Source: Nepenthes gracilis (Eukaryota; Streptophyta; Magnoliopsida; Caryophyllales; Nepenthaceae). Taken from it: 64,000 bases of DNA. Position 1 is the stretch's first letter, and every line of letters starts with the position of its first letter. Positions 50,483 to 62,401 of this stretch are shown piece by piece. Both the position numbers and the translations under genes were made by a program. The notes under the pieces are model-generated. The model searched no databases. It was not told the origin of the DNA and saw nothing but the letters and a program-made list of their open reading frames with translations. The stretch spans positions 27,386,068-27,450,067 of the forward strand of contig BSYO01000002.1 in assembly GCA_033239525.1 (NCBI GenBank). The letters are read 5' to 3'.

Positions 50483-51409
50483 GAATGCACCAATTTGATC
50501 AAATCACCCCTAGCATTCAAAGTATATGTTGCCAATCGGGATAATCGGGCACCCAAGCTAGTACCGAAAACATCAAACCGCATCCAAAATCCAAATTGCG
50601 GTTTGATTAATACGAAAGTGCCACTCCGGCCGTTTGGGCCACTCTAGTACCCCCAACTACTCCGGCATACCATTTTTAAGTGAACCTTCCCGCAGAGATT
50701 GATTCTCATCAAACTTGTATTTTGCCGGTTTGGGTAGTCTTGCAACTCGTTTGAAACTGCACCAGCTGAAGCCCACTCCATTTTCAAATTGAACTCCAGA
50801 ATTCTACTCCGGAATATTGCATTCCGTCAGAAAATGGACTCCGGAGTTTCGCATTCCATCAGAATTTTGCTCTCCGGAATTTTGAATTCCGTCAAAAATT
50901 AGACTCCGAAAATTTCACTCCGTCAGAATTTCACTCCGGAATATTACATTCCATCCGGCAACAACACTTCGGATTTCAAAAGTCCACTCCGGCCACAGGG
51001 AACTTCGGATTTCAAAAATCCACTACAGCCACTTCGGATTCTGGATTCTATTCCAGTCAAAGCCCACTGGCGTTCCAAAAATCCACTCTGGCCAGCGGTA
51101 ATTATGGCATCCCAAAAATTCACTTCGGCTCCCAAACTTGATTTTGCATTAAGGAGGTCGAACTGGATTTGTTATAAAGAGATCGAACTAGATTTGCCTT
51201 AAAGAAGCGGAATGTGATTTCAAAAATCCGAACTTGATTCTTCAAGAGGCGAGCTGAATGATTTCAAAAAGCGGTCGAACTCTAAACCTCGGTTACACAC
51301 CGAACGGCCCAAAGCGGTCGAATTCTAAACCTCGGTTACATCACCGAGAGGCCCAAAAGAGGCCAAAATTTCTAAACCTCGGTTACACACCGAGCGGCCC
51401 AAAAGAGGT

Positions 51410-51995
51410 CGAAAAAAATCCGGAGTGATCAGAAAAATGGAATCACCAAATCCGGAGTAAAAAATCCGGAGTGACCAGAAAAATAGAGTCACCAAATCCG
51501 AAGTAAAAAAATCCGGAGTGACCAGAAAAATGGAGTCACTAGATCCGAAGTAAAAATTCGGAGTGACCAGAAAAATATAGTCACCAGATCCGGAGTAAAA
51601 AATTCGGAGTGACCAGAAAAATGGAGTCACCAAACCGAGTAAAAAATCCGGAGTGACGGAAAAATGGATTCACCAGATCGAGTAAAAATCCGAGTGACCA
51701 GAAAAATAGAGTCACGGATCGAGGAGTAAAAAAACCGAGTGACGAGAAAAATGAAATCGCTTGAGATCGGAGTAAAAAATCGGAGTGACGTAAAAATGGA
51801 GCTCACGCATCGGAGAAAAAATCGGAGTGACCGAGGAAAAATGGAGTCACCAGATCCGGAAAAAAATCCGGAGTGACGGAAAAATGGAGTCAACAAATCG
51901 GAGTGACCACAAAAATGGAGTCACCGGATCCGGGAGTAAAAAACCGGAGTGACGAGAAAAATGGAGTCACCAAATCCGGAGTAAATTAATCCGAA
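51410..51995 (+). repeat. ACTCCGG minisatellite, right arm
   Basis: About a dozen units of roughly 45 bp with AATCCGGAGTGACCAG and AAAAATGGAGTCACC. Units between about 51640 and 51960 have many one- to three-base losses, mainly at CCGG and CCAG, compared with cleaner units on both sides. Confidence 0.85.
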
Positions 51996-52076
51996 ATCAT
52001 TAAAAATTCTAAGTAATCAATCCATCAGAAAACATGCTAGAAGTTAAAATTTTAATCTTCTAACATGGGGGGTTTA

Positions 52077-52667
52077 TGATAGGTACAGTATAACCGACCC
52101 AGGAAACAACTGCACAAACCGATTTTTGTAATCCACAAGCGGTTATAACCGGTAGTTATCACTGGTGGTTAATTATGGATAAAGTCCAACCATAACCGAC
52201 TGAAAGGCGATCATGGCCAAGAAACCTCCAAAAATCTCCAAGAGAAGGAGAAGGGAGAAAACCTCCAAAAATCTCCAGAGAGAGGAGAAGAAGAAACCTT
52301 CAGAGAGAGGAGGTTTCTTTATAAAGAGGAGTTATCCTCCACGAAAGAGGAGGGCCTAAAAGTAAGAAAAAGAAGAGGGAGAGAGGAGGAGAGGAAGGAA
52401 AAACTCTCTTTCTCTAAAAATTATTATCTATAAAAAATAGAATACATCTTTCCCTTTTTATTCTCAAAAAGGCAAATGACTGACTTGAGCGTCGGAGAGC
52501 ATTTGGGGATTTAGCCCCATTGGCCTTCTGACCATCTCGACTACTTTTGTGTTGCACAGGACTCAGATTCGAAACTATGGAGACGGATCCGCGTCAGATC
52601 GACAAACAAGAAGATCCGATTTGCGACCCCTGACCCGTAGGACAATCCGAATTTCTGGTACGCAACA
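52077..52667 (+). repeat. Outer right LTR (3' LTR of the right arm)
   Basis: Full-length LTR from TGATAGGTACAG to GGTACGCAACA. TTATAAAG near 52319 is the TATA-like element; ACTTGAGCGTCGGAGAGC marks R-U5. AATCT follows at 52668-52672. Confidence 0.85.
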
Positions 52668-52672
52668 AATCT

Positions 52673-53049
52673 AAATATTATAATTTTTAAAATATTTATA
52701 TTTTTAGATATTTTTATATAAATATAAATTTTTAAATAAAAATACTTAAAAAAATTTATGGATTGGCCTAAATTGATCTAGTTTGGATTATGGGCATGCA
52801 CAGTTATGATTTTTAGATATCATAATTGAGCAATATTCAGATAAATTAGACTTAATAATTATAAATTTTTATTTAAATTTGGTCCGTATCAAACTTAAAG
52901 TCTATTTTGATAAGATTTATAAGCACGAGAGTTTGCATCACTCAGTAGAGGAGGCCCTTAAAAACCAAGGTGATAAAATTAGGAGAATGAGCCATAGTGT
53001 TGAGGTAAGGTTACACTAATATGTCTTAGAGGTTATAGTTTTAGGTTTT
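52673..53049. other. AT-rich spacer
   Basis: No gene seen. It ends in a G run (GGGGG) where the 1.09 kb tandem array begins. Confidence 0.55.
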
Positions 53050-53054
53050 AGGGG

Positions 53055-55739
53055 GAAATAATGGTGCTAAATGGATCTTGACAGGTTAAAACGACATATA
53101 AGATATGTTTATATAACGAGTCATATCAAACACAACATAGGACAAATATGCCTCGACCTAATATAGTGCATAGTTTATCTGTGTTGAGATGACAATTTTT
53201 TCAAATCGTATTATATCAAGTATGACTATAATATAAAAAATTTAAAAATATATATATAAATAATATTATTTTTAGGTTGAGTATCGATGAAGGCCAGGAC
53301 TCGTGAGGCTCAATCTGGAAAGCGGCAGCCCAAACTGATTATTTGGCCATGTAATATCCCGAATTTTATTCAAATTAATTTAATATTAATTATAATTTTG
53401 GATAAATTAGACGTGATAAAATTAATTAAATATTGATAAATTTTGGGATGATGTTTCGATCGGTAGAGATGGCACCTAAGGTATGTCCGTATTATCGTCT
53501 GAATATCTATTTAGATTTTGGAATAAAAAGTAAAAAATATAAATATAAAATATAATTATATATATATATATATAACCGGGAAAAAAAAGAAAATAAATAA
53601 AGAAAAACAAAAAAAAAAAAGAAGAAAGAGATAAGATTGGGGAACAGTGAAAGAGGGGTTTCGTGGAGGAGAGAGAGAGTGATTAGGGTTTGTGGAGGTG
53701 GAGGAGAAAGAGAGGGAGAAAGGGGAGGCGAGGCGAGTGCCATCGCCGCCGCTGCAGGAGTTCCCGTCGCCGGAATCGGAAGTCGGTGAAGGCCTCTTCG
53801 TGATGTTACCCTCCGTTTCGTGCTCCGGTGTGTAGAGAGAGAGAAATCGCAAGTCGGGCGTGCGGCGGCCGCCCGTTGGACCATGATTACGGAAGAAATC
53901 GGTGAAATCAAGATATATAAATCCTTCCATTCTCTGTGGATGTAGATTATTGGGTTGTATGTGTGTATTTTGTGAAAATCGACTGAAATTTTTGGTGATT
54001 TTGGTGGAGGCTCGCGGTCGTGTAGAGAGAGAGAAAACCGTTGCTGACTCGGTGTCGCCGTCCGCCGCCATCTGCCGTCGAGCTTTCTGCCGCTCTCTCT
54101 TGACGCTGGCGGCGACTCCGGCAGAGCAACCACGCCGGCGACGACGGGGGGAAATAATGGTGCTAAATGGATCTTGACAGGTTAAAACGACATATAAGAT
54201 ATGTTTATATAACGAGTCATATCAAACACAACATAGGACAAATATGCCTCGACCTAATATAGTGCATAGTTTATCTGTGTTGAGATGACAATTTTTTCAA
54301 ATCGTATTATATCAAGTATGACTATAATATAAAAAATTTAAAAATATATATATAAATAATATTATTTTTAGGTTGAGTATCGGTGAAGGCCAGGACTCGT
54401 GAGGCTCAATCTGGAAAGCGGCAGCCCAAACTGATTATTTGGCCATGTAATATCCCGAATTTTATTCAAATTAATTTAATATTAATTATAATTTTGGACA
54501 AATTAGACGTGATAAAATTAATTAAATATTGATAAATTTTGGGATGATGTTTCGATCGGTAGAGATGGCACCTAAGGTATGTCCGTATTATCGTCTGAAT
54601 ATCTATTTAGATTTTGGAATAAAAAGTAAAAAATATAAATATAAAATATAATTATATATATATATATATAACCGGAAAAAAAAGAAAATAAATAAAGAAA
54701 AACAAAAAAAAAAAAAAAAGAAGAAAGAGATAAGATTGGGGAACAGTGAAAGAGGGGTTTTCGTGGAGAGAGAGAGAGTGATTAGGGTTTCGGGGCGGTG
54801 GAGGAGAAAGAAGAGAGGGAGAAGGGGAGGCCGGCGAGTGCCATCGCCGCCGCTGTTGCAGGAGTTCCGTCGCGCGGAATCGGAAGTCGGTGAAGGCCTC
54901 TTCGTGATGTTACCCTCCGTTTCGTGCTCCGGTGTGTGTAGAGAGAGAAATCGCAAGTCGGCCCATGCGGCCGCCGCCCGTTGGACGCCGTTACCGGAAG
55001 AAATCGGTGAAATCAAGATATATAAATCCTTCCATTCTCTGTGGATGTAGATTATTGGGTTGTATGTGTGTATTTTGTGAAAATCGACTGAAATTTTTGG
55101 TGATTTTGGTGGAGGCTCATGGTCGTGAGAGAGAGAAAACCGTTGCCGACTCGGTGTCGCCGTCCGCCGCCATCCGCCGTCGAGCCGCGCTCTCTTGACG
55201 CCGGCGCGACTCCGGGCAGAGCAACCACGCCGGCGACGACGGGGGAAATAATGGTGCTAAATGGATCTTGACAGTTAAAACGACATATAAGATATGTTTA
55301 TATAACGAGTCATATCAAACACAACATAGGACAAATATGCCTCGACCTAATATAGTGCATAGTTTATCTGTGTTGAGATGACAATTTTTTCAAATCGTAT
55401 TATATCAAGTATGACTATAATATAAAAAATTTAAAAATATATATATAAATAATATTATTTTTAGGTTGAGTATCGGTGAAGGCCGGGACTCGTGAGGCTC
55501 AATCTGAAAGCGGCAGCCCAAACCGATTATTGGATATGTAATATCCTTAATTTTATTCAAATTAATTTAATATTAATTATAATTTTGGACAAATTAGACG
55601 TGATAAAATTAATTAAATATTGATAAATTTTGGGATGATGTTTGATCGGTCGAGATGGCAACTAAGGTATGTCCGTATTATCGTCACGAATATCTATTTA
55701 GATTTTGGAATAAAAAGTAAAAAATATAAATATAAAATA

Positions 55740-55776
<37 letters not shown>

Positions 55777-57435
55777 CCGGAAAAAAAGAAAATAAATAAA
55801 GAAAACAAAAAAAAAAGAAGAAAGAGATAAGATTGGGGAACAGTGAAAGAGGGGTTTTCGTGAGAGAGAGAGAGTGATTAGGGTTTCGGGCGGTGGAGGA
55901 GAAAGAAGAGAGGGAGAAGGGGAGGCCGGCGAGTGCCATCGCCGCCGCCGCTGCAGGAGTTCCGTCGCGGAATCGGAAGTCGGTGAAGGCCTCTTCGTGA
56001 TGTTACCCTCCGTTTCGTGCTCGGTGTGTAGAGAGAGAAATCGCAAGTCGGCCGTGCGGCCGCGCCCGTTGGACGCGTTACACGGAAGAAATCGGTGAAA
56101 TCAAGATATATAAATCCTTCCATTCTCTGGATGTAGATTATTGGGTTGTATGTGTGTATTTTGTGAAAATCGACTGAAATTTTTGGTGATTTTGGTGGAG
56201 GCTCATGGGTCGTGTAGAGAGAGAGAAAATTCTTTGACTCCTGTCGCCGTCCGCCGCCATCTGCCGCCGAGCTGCCGCTCTCTCGACGCCGGCGGCGACT
56301 CCGGCAGAGCAACCACGCCGGCGGCGACGGGGAAATAATGGTGCTAAATGGATCTTGACAGGTTAACACGACATATAAGATATGTTTATATAACGAGTCA
56401 TATCAAACACAACATAGGACAAATATGCCTCGACCTAATATAGTGCATAGTTTATCTGTGTTGAGATGACAATTTTTCAAATCGTATTATATCAAGTATG
56501 ACTATAATATAAAAAATTTAAAAATATATATATAAATAATATTATTTTTAGGTTGAGTATCGGTGAAGGCCAGGACTCGTGAGGCTCAATCTGAAAGCGG
56601 CAGCCCAAGGCGATTATTTCACATGTAATATCCCGAATTTTATTCAAATTAATTTAATATTAATTATAATTTTGGACAAATTAGACGTGATAAAATTAAT
56701 TAAATATTGATAAATTTTGGGATGATGTTTGATCGGTAGAGATGGCACCTAAGGTATGTCCGTATTATCGTCTGAATATCTATTTAGATTTTGGAATAAA
56801 AAGTAAAAAATATAAATATAAAATATAATTATATATATATATATATAACCGGAAAAAAAAGAAAATAAATAAAGAAAAACAAAAAAAAAAAAAAAGAAGA
56901 AAGAGATAAGATTGGGGAACAGTGAAAGAGGGGTTTTCGTGGAGAGAGAGAGAGTGATTAGGGTTTCGGGCGGTGGAGGAGAAAGAAGAGAGGGAGAAGG
57001 GGGAGGCCGGCGAGTGCCATCGCCGCCGCTGCTGCAGGAGTTCCCGTCGCCGGAATCGGAAGTCGGTGAAGGCCTCTTCGTGATGTTACCCTCCGTTTCG
57101 TGCTCCGGTGTGTGTAGAGAGAGAAATCGCAAGTCGAAGCCGTGCGGCCGCCGCCCGTTGGACGCCGTTACCGGAAGAAATCGGTGAAATCAAGATATAT
57201 AAATCCTTCCATTCTCTGTGGATGTAGATTATTGGGTTGTATGTGTGTATTTTGTGAAAATCGACTGAAATTTTTGGTGATTTTGGTGGAGGCTCGCGGT
57301 CGTGTAGAGAGAGAGAAAACCGTTGCTGACTCGGTGTCGCCGTCCGCCGCCATCTGCCGTCGAGCTTTCTGCCGCCGTCGTCGCCGGCGTGGTTGCTCTG
57401 CCGGAGTCGCCGCCAGCGTCAAGAGAGAGCGGCAG
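53055..57435 (+). repeat. Four tandem copies of a 1.09 kb unit
   Basis: Units start with GAAATAATGGTGCTAAATGG at 53055, 54151, 55245 and 56334 (periods 1096, 1094, 1089). Each has about 300 bp of unique-looking DNA, then TGTAATATCCCGAATTTTA (starts 53350, 54446, 55537, 56624), which looks like the start of a Tekay/Del-type LTR, an AT run, an A/G-rich stretch, a GC-rich module and a GGGTTGTATGTGTG segment. Copies are very similar, with small indels. Frames on either strand are low-complexity and recur with the unit, so I do not call genes. Confidence 0.85.
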
Positions 57436-59754
57436 AGACGGACGCAAAGAGAGAGAAACGGAGGAGAGAGAATGGCCGCGCACGAAGAGAGAGAAAGGGA
57501 GGAGAGAGAATGGCCGCGCGCAGTAGAGAGAGAAAGTGATGATTCGGACACTTCGGGACGTTATTTGCTCAGATCTGCAAAGTATGTGGTTCAGGCAAGT
57601 ATCTGTAAACCCCTTTTTTGGTCTAATTTAATATCTAAAATATTTTAAACACTATTTGAAATTTTTAATAACATGCATAAAATTTTATCTGCCTGATTTA
57701 TTTAATTTGGATATACATATGTAGTTTATTGGCTAATTTGGATGTTAAAATGGGTATGGGAATTTTTTGATTTTAGGAATTTATTATAATTTTTGAAAGT
57801 CCGAAAAATTTATTGGATTTGATATATATTTATATTATTGGATTAAATTATTGGATTTTAGTAAACTCGGCGGGGAGATTGTTTTGTTATTTGGAAATCG
57901 AAAATATACATTTGGATAATTTGATTTGGCCTTAGAAATTTGCATCTTTGAGTTGTACATTTTCACACGCACGTGCGGTTAGTACGCAGTCATGGATTTT
58001 TACATTTGGATTAGAATTTTTGGATTTTGGCCGGATTTGGTGCGTAATTTGGGAGATTGATTGTTTTGTTATTTGGAAATTTTCCACTTGGATTTGAGAA
58101 ATGATTTTTTATAATTAGACTTGGTATGTTCTGAATGATTTTGATTATTTATTTTTGACCTTAGAATATATTCGGACGTCCTTAATATATCACGATTGGT
58201 TCGAGAATACACTTAAAGTCGCAGATGACAAAATTTGATTTTGTTGGCAAACTTATTTAGATGCGGATCGACATTGGGTTTGGATTTTGGTCTAAGGTCC
58301 ATTTTGGTTAGGGATTATGTGTAACTTTTTTTGAATATTTGTTTATTTGGATGTTTAAATAATTAGAAATTTTGTAGATTTTAAAATTTGGATCTTAATT
58401 TATATTTTTACATTGATTGATATTAGGCTTTGATTTGGATTTGAATTTTTAGACTTGGATTTGAGTTTCGTTGATTTTGTCTATAATTAGACTTGGTATG
58501 TCTCGTACAAATGATTTTGATTATATATTTTGATTAGTCAGATATTCGTCCGATTTGGTGAGTTTTAGTTTTATTATGGTTTATATTGATATTTGATGCG
58601 ATTGTATTATGGAATTGGTCGGGTACAGGCCTATGATTATATTTCAAAAATAATTTGGATATTAAGCCATGTATGATCATAAATTTTGGTTTAATTATTA
58701 TCTCCCTTACGATGATTGTAGAGCAGGTCGTATTTATATTATCCGGATGTTGTCCGATGAGGTACTGTGAGGATTTTAATTTTGTTGAGTGTATATTTTA
58801 TTTTGTCATATCCGAATTTTGGTACTTAGTATTATTTGTTTAAAATTATTTAAAATTTTAGATTTTAAAAATTATAATTAATTATTTAAATTGACCTGTT
58901 TGGTTCGGGTTTATGGCAGGCCAAGAACTCTAAGCAGCCTACGTGGCCGCCTATCATTCACAGCCAATTAGTGCTTCCTACAGCTCATTAATGTAACTAT
59001 AGGTAGCAAACGCAAGGTGGCAGAGGCAAGCCAATCAGGGGAAGGTCAACTCTGTCAGCCGCGGCTTGCCTCGTTTCCTCCAATTGGCTAGCCAATCCTC
59101 ACGCTAGGAGCATACCAAGCGTGGCTAGTAATACATGACGATCTCCCTACCACTACAAGACAACAACTGACACCACCGATAACCACCAGCGGTCAACGGC
59201 CGACGAATTCCTGTAGAAAGAATTCTCACCCCCAAAGTTTCACTCCCTGGAGCCTATATATTTCCTCTCCTTCTATAGGAGAGAGGAGGAATCGATTTCA
59301 AAATTTTTAATGTGAGCCTGGGCATTGAGACAAACACTCCTCGAGTTCCTATTCTCATACTCACTCGTAGCGCTGATCCATCGTAGCCTTTCATAGGCTA
59401 TCAAAGTGAGCCACTCATCGCGGTACATAAAGGGAGCCACGCCTCCCATCAACCGCTCGTCGAGTCCTTACTCTTACATTTATACAATCTCACAGCACAT
59501 TCAGCATATTTTCGCGCCCCTCTAGTCGTGCGTCATCCCTTTCCGTTTATTACAAAAAGTTGTTGATTTGAGCGTTGAAATATTTTCGGTGAGAGAAATC
59601 ATGCCGATCTCTAACATCTTATTTGTTAGTTTGTGTTATACAGGTTCCAGGTTAGCAGTGACAGAAATCGGATCCACTCGTAATCCTCTCCGGGCGACTA
59701 GGAATTCGAAGGCTCTCTAACCAATACGATAATTAGGGATTCAGGACGTAACAA
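56624..59754 (+). mobile_element. Probable Tekay/Del-like long solo LTR
   Basis: Taking the fourth unit as the true left end, a block from TGTAATATCCCG to GGACGTAACA spans 3.1 kb, a normal length for this LTR class. Near the right end are TTTTGGTACTTAG-type sequence, CTAAGCAGCCTACGTGGCCG, a TATA-like CCTATATATTTCC (59253-59265), TTGTTGATTTGAGCG and GACTAGGAATTCG, an order I associate with Tekay-type LTRs. No interior or second LTR follows. No target-site duplication is evident (right flank ATTAT), as expected if the left edge was remodelled by the array. Confidence 0.55.
57375..57435 (-). other. 61-bp inverted segment at the end of the array
   Basis: Units 1 to 3 end with CTGCCGCTCTCTCTTGACG running to GGCGACGACGG before the next unit. 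In unit 4 the same stretch is present as its exact reverse complement (compare 54086-54147), bounded by CTGCCG on the left and CGGCAG on the right. Confidence 0.85.
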
Positions 59755-62104
59755 TTATATAAAATATTATAATAATATAACTATTTTATTTATTTAGTTA
59801 ACTATTTTTAATATTATAATTTATAAAAATAAAAAAAAATAAATATAATAATTAACTTACTTATTTTTAAGTTTTATATATATTTTTATTATTGTACCTT
59901 TTAGAATCATCTTCTTTACCAGAATTTAAAATAATTGAATTTTTGATGTAATATTTTATATCTAATCAATTCTTAATAAGATTACATATTTCTACTATCT
60001 TCGGTGTCATCCTAATTCTTTTTTCCTCAACTATTTAATTCTTGACATTGAAAGCTAATTTCGATAAAACTGTACTTACTAATAGAATTAAGATATATCG
60101 TACCATTAATATGAGTATGAAAAATGTGTAATTACTAGCATTTTATCAATCCAAAATTTGAACTCTGATCTATTGTTTGTGAAGTCAAAAATGTGCTCGG
60201 AATCTAAGTAGTGAAAAAATTTAACCTATATTATATTTTCATTAATTAGATGTGTTTTATGATGAGTCTGTACCAAAGAAAGTAAATCTCATGGATTACC
60301 TCTATTGCTGCTTACTTCTTCAACTAGAGTGGACGATTCTAGTACTAATTGTGATGTGTATAAATTATAAATTATATGCAAGTTTTAATAAATACAAGCA
60401 TTCATTTCTTATATACTGTCAGTCATTTTTATTTTTGTGTAAAATTTTTTAAAATAGATATACAATTCACGTGAATTTATGCAATGTCCATACTTATAAT
60501 CGGACAGGTTAGCATTGAAGGATTTATAATATTTTATTTTTTTTTAACAAAATATAGTTAAATATTTAATATTGGTAAATATTCTATTTTGAATAATTTT
60601 TATATTTATTTAAAATTATTTAATAAACTTTTATATTTACTTCCTATCATAGTACAATATGATAGAAATTATAATCATCTTAAAAAAATATAAAGTTATC
60701 AGTAAATAATAATAATAATTAACTCAATAGCTAATTTTGGGTGGTGTAATAACTATTTACAAAATTTTTAGTAGTAAAATAAAATATTTTTAAAAGATAT
60801 TTAATTTTTTTAATTATCTTCCAATCAGTATCCATGATCGACTCAGCCATTGGGATATTTTTATCATAAAAGATAATAAAAATAGAATAAAAAAGATATG
60901 CGACCTTCAGCATCTAGTCTATCGATTTTTATTGTATTGGATAGTCAATATTTATCTTCTTATATCTCATTGGTATTGTTAATATAATACCATAAACTGT
61001 TACTTTTAAAAAATAAATGTCATAATAAACCGAATAATATTTTTTTATTTTTTTCATATAGAAAAAATAAATCACAAAATATCATTAAGATAAAAATTAA
61101 TAATATAGTATGCATATTTTGTATTAAATAACTCATCATTAAAATTAAAAAAATTTTGATATAAATAAATAATAATAAAATTATTATTAAAAATATTGTC
61201 CAAAATAATAAAAAAATTTATTTAATATTTAAAATATATTTATAATAATATTAATTATTTTAAAAATTAAGGAAGATATGTATGGATGCTCAAAAATTTT
61301 AAAATTAATAATTCTTTTATAATTTTTAATTTTTGATAATTTAATATGCGATAATATAAATATAAGTTAAGTTATTACATAGTGAATACATATAACTAAT
61401 TTAAAAAATATTTGATTTAATTATATTAATTTTAAATTAATTTTTATTTAAATTATAAAAAAGATTGATAGTTTTAATTTTAACAGTAGTTTGGATATTC
61501 TTATAGACCTGGGTTATAAGTATTTTTGTATAGACCTTTCAAATTTGTAATCTTTTATTATGAGGAAAATGTTCTCCAAGTAAACTATATATTCTTTCAG
61601 TTCATTTCGATTTAGCATCTGATTATATTTAAAAACTCTTAATTTTAGACTAATTAAAAATATTAATTCAATTTGAATTGATGATAATCATTATCCATTA
61701 TAATTTTTATTTGTCATTTTAAATATTTAGTATCTTTAAAAATTTTATAATTATAATATATTTTATATATTTTTTAAATAACTTGTTCATAATTATTAAC
61801 TAATTTAATTTTAAAAAATTACAATACACTATTAGTACGTTTTCTAGAGTGAATGCTAGAACTAAGAGTAGTAATAATATTTGTGGCAAGTTATGATTCT
61901 AATATTTCAAAACTATTATCAATATGTGTATGTGGTGTAGTAAATATGTGAGCATTGAAATAATTTTTTTTAATATTTTTTAATATCATAACTAAAAAAA
62001 TTACATATTATAATTAACAATTAACTTATAAAATGACAATATTAATATATAAATTATAAAAAAACTAATAAAAATAAAATAAATATATCAACAATCATTA
62101 ATTG
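59755..62104. other. AT-rich intergenic DNA, no gene seen
   Basis: Long A/T runs with short frames that have no family resemblance and no splice context. Nothing else could be supported here. Confidence 0.6.
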
Positions 62105-62401
62105 TTATACTATAAGAAAGTAGAGAGAGAATAAAAAATGTGTGGTGTGAAAGAAAGAGAAGTGACATTTATAACCTTTTCATTTAATTATTTTTTTTTA
62201 AAAAATCGCATAACAGTTTGATAACCATTGTTTGCCACTACACCTTTTAAGGGTTATACTATAAGAAAGTAGAGAGAGAATAAAAAATGTGTGGTATGAA
62301 AGAAAGAGAAGTGACATTTATAACCTTTTCATTTAATTATTTTTTTTAAAAAAATCGCATAACAGTTTGATAACCATTGTCTGCCACTACACCTTTTAAG
62401 C
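62105..62401. repeat. Direct duplication of about 149 bp
   Basis: TTATACTATAAGAAAGTAG starts at 62105 and again at 62254. Both copies go through AGTGACATTTATAACC and end in CCACTACACCTTTTAAG. Only a few bases differ, so it is a young tandem duplication. Confidence 0.9.

Larger units (their letters stand above)
48637..52076 (+). mobile_element. Non-coding retrotransposon interior, right arm
   Basis: Homologous to 44330-47661 in inverted orientation. In order: primer-binding site, leader, two 27-bp palindromes, GC-rich module (49100-49600), the ACTCCGG-word zone (49620-51150) and the minisatellite (51410-51995). No gag or pol domain is recognisable, so any mobility depended on proteins supplied in trans. 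Confidence 0.75.
40030..52667. mobile_element. Composite inverted Tat-type retrotransposon block
   Basis: Five LTR copies of one family lie here: three in minus orientation (40030-40599, 43742-44329, 47662-48341) and two in plus orientation (48351-48636, 52077-52667). Between them are a coding element remnant (40600-43741) and two head-to-head copies of a non-coding interior (44330-47661 minus, 48637-52076 plus). Both outer ends are the U5 end of the LTR (TGTTGCG at left, CGCAACA at right). AATCT occurs immediately outside each end (40025-40029, 52668-52672), as if the whole block were one insertion. Confidence 0.8.

Noticed and set aside
53690..53700. Telomere-like word (TTAGGGTTT) in each 1.09 kb unit
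   Set aside because: A single telo-box per unit is common in plant leaders and is not an interstitial telomere.
53507..57648. Repeated frames of 100-208 codons on both strands
   Set aside because: They recur with the 1.09 kb unit, are driven by GA-rich and AT-rich low-complexity DNA and change frame between copies.
58880..59754. A separate short solo LTR of about 0.85 kb
   Set aside because: No left boundary or target duplication could be found, and the segment reads better as the right end of the 3.1 kb Tekay/Del-like LTR.
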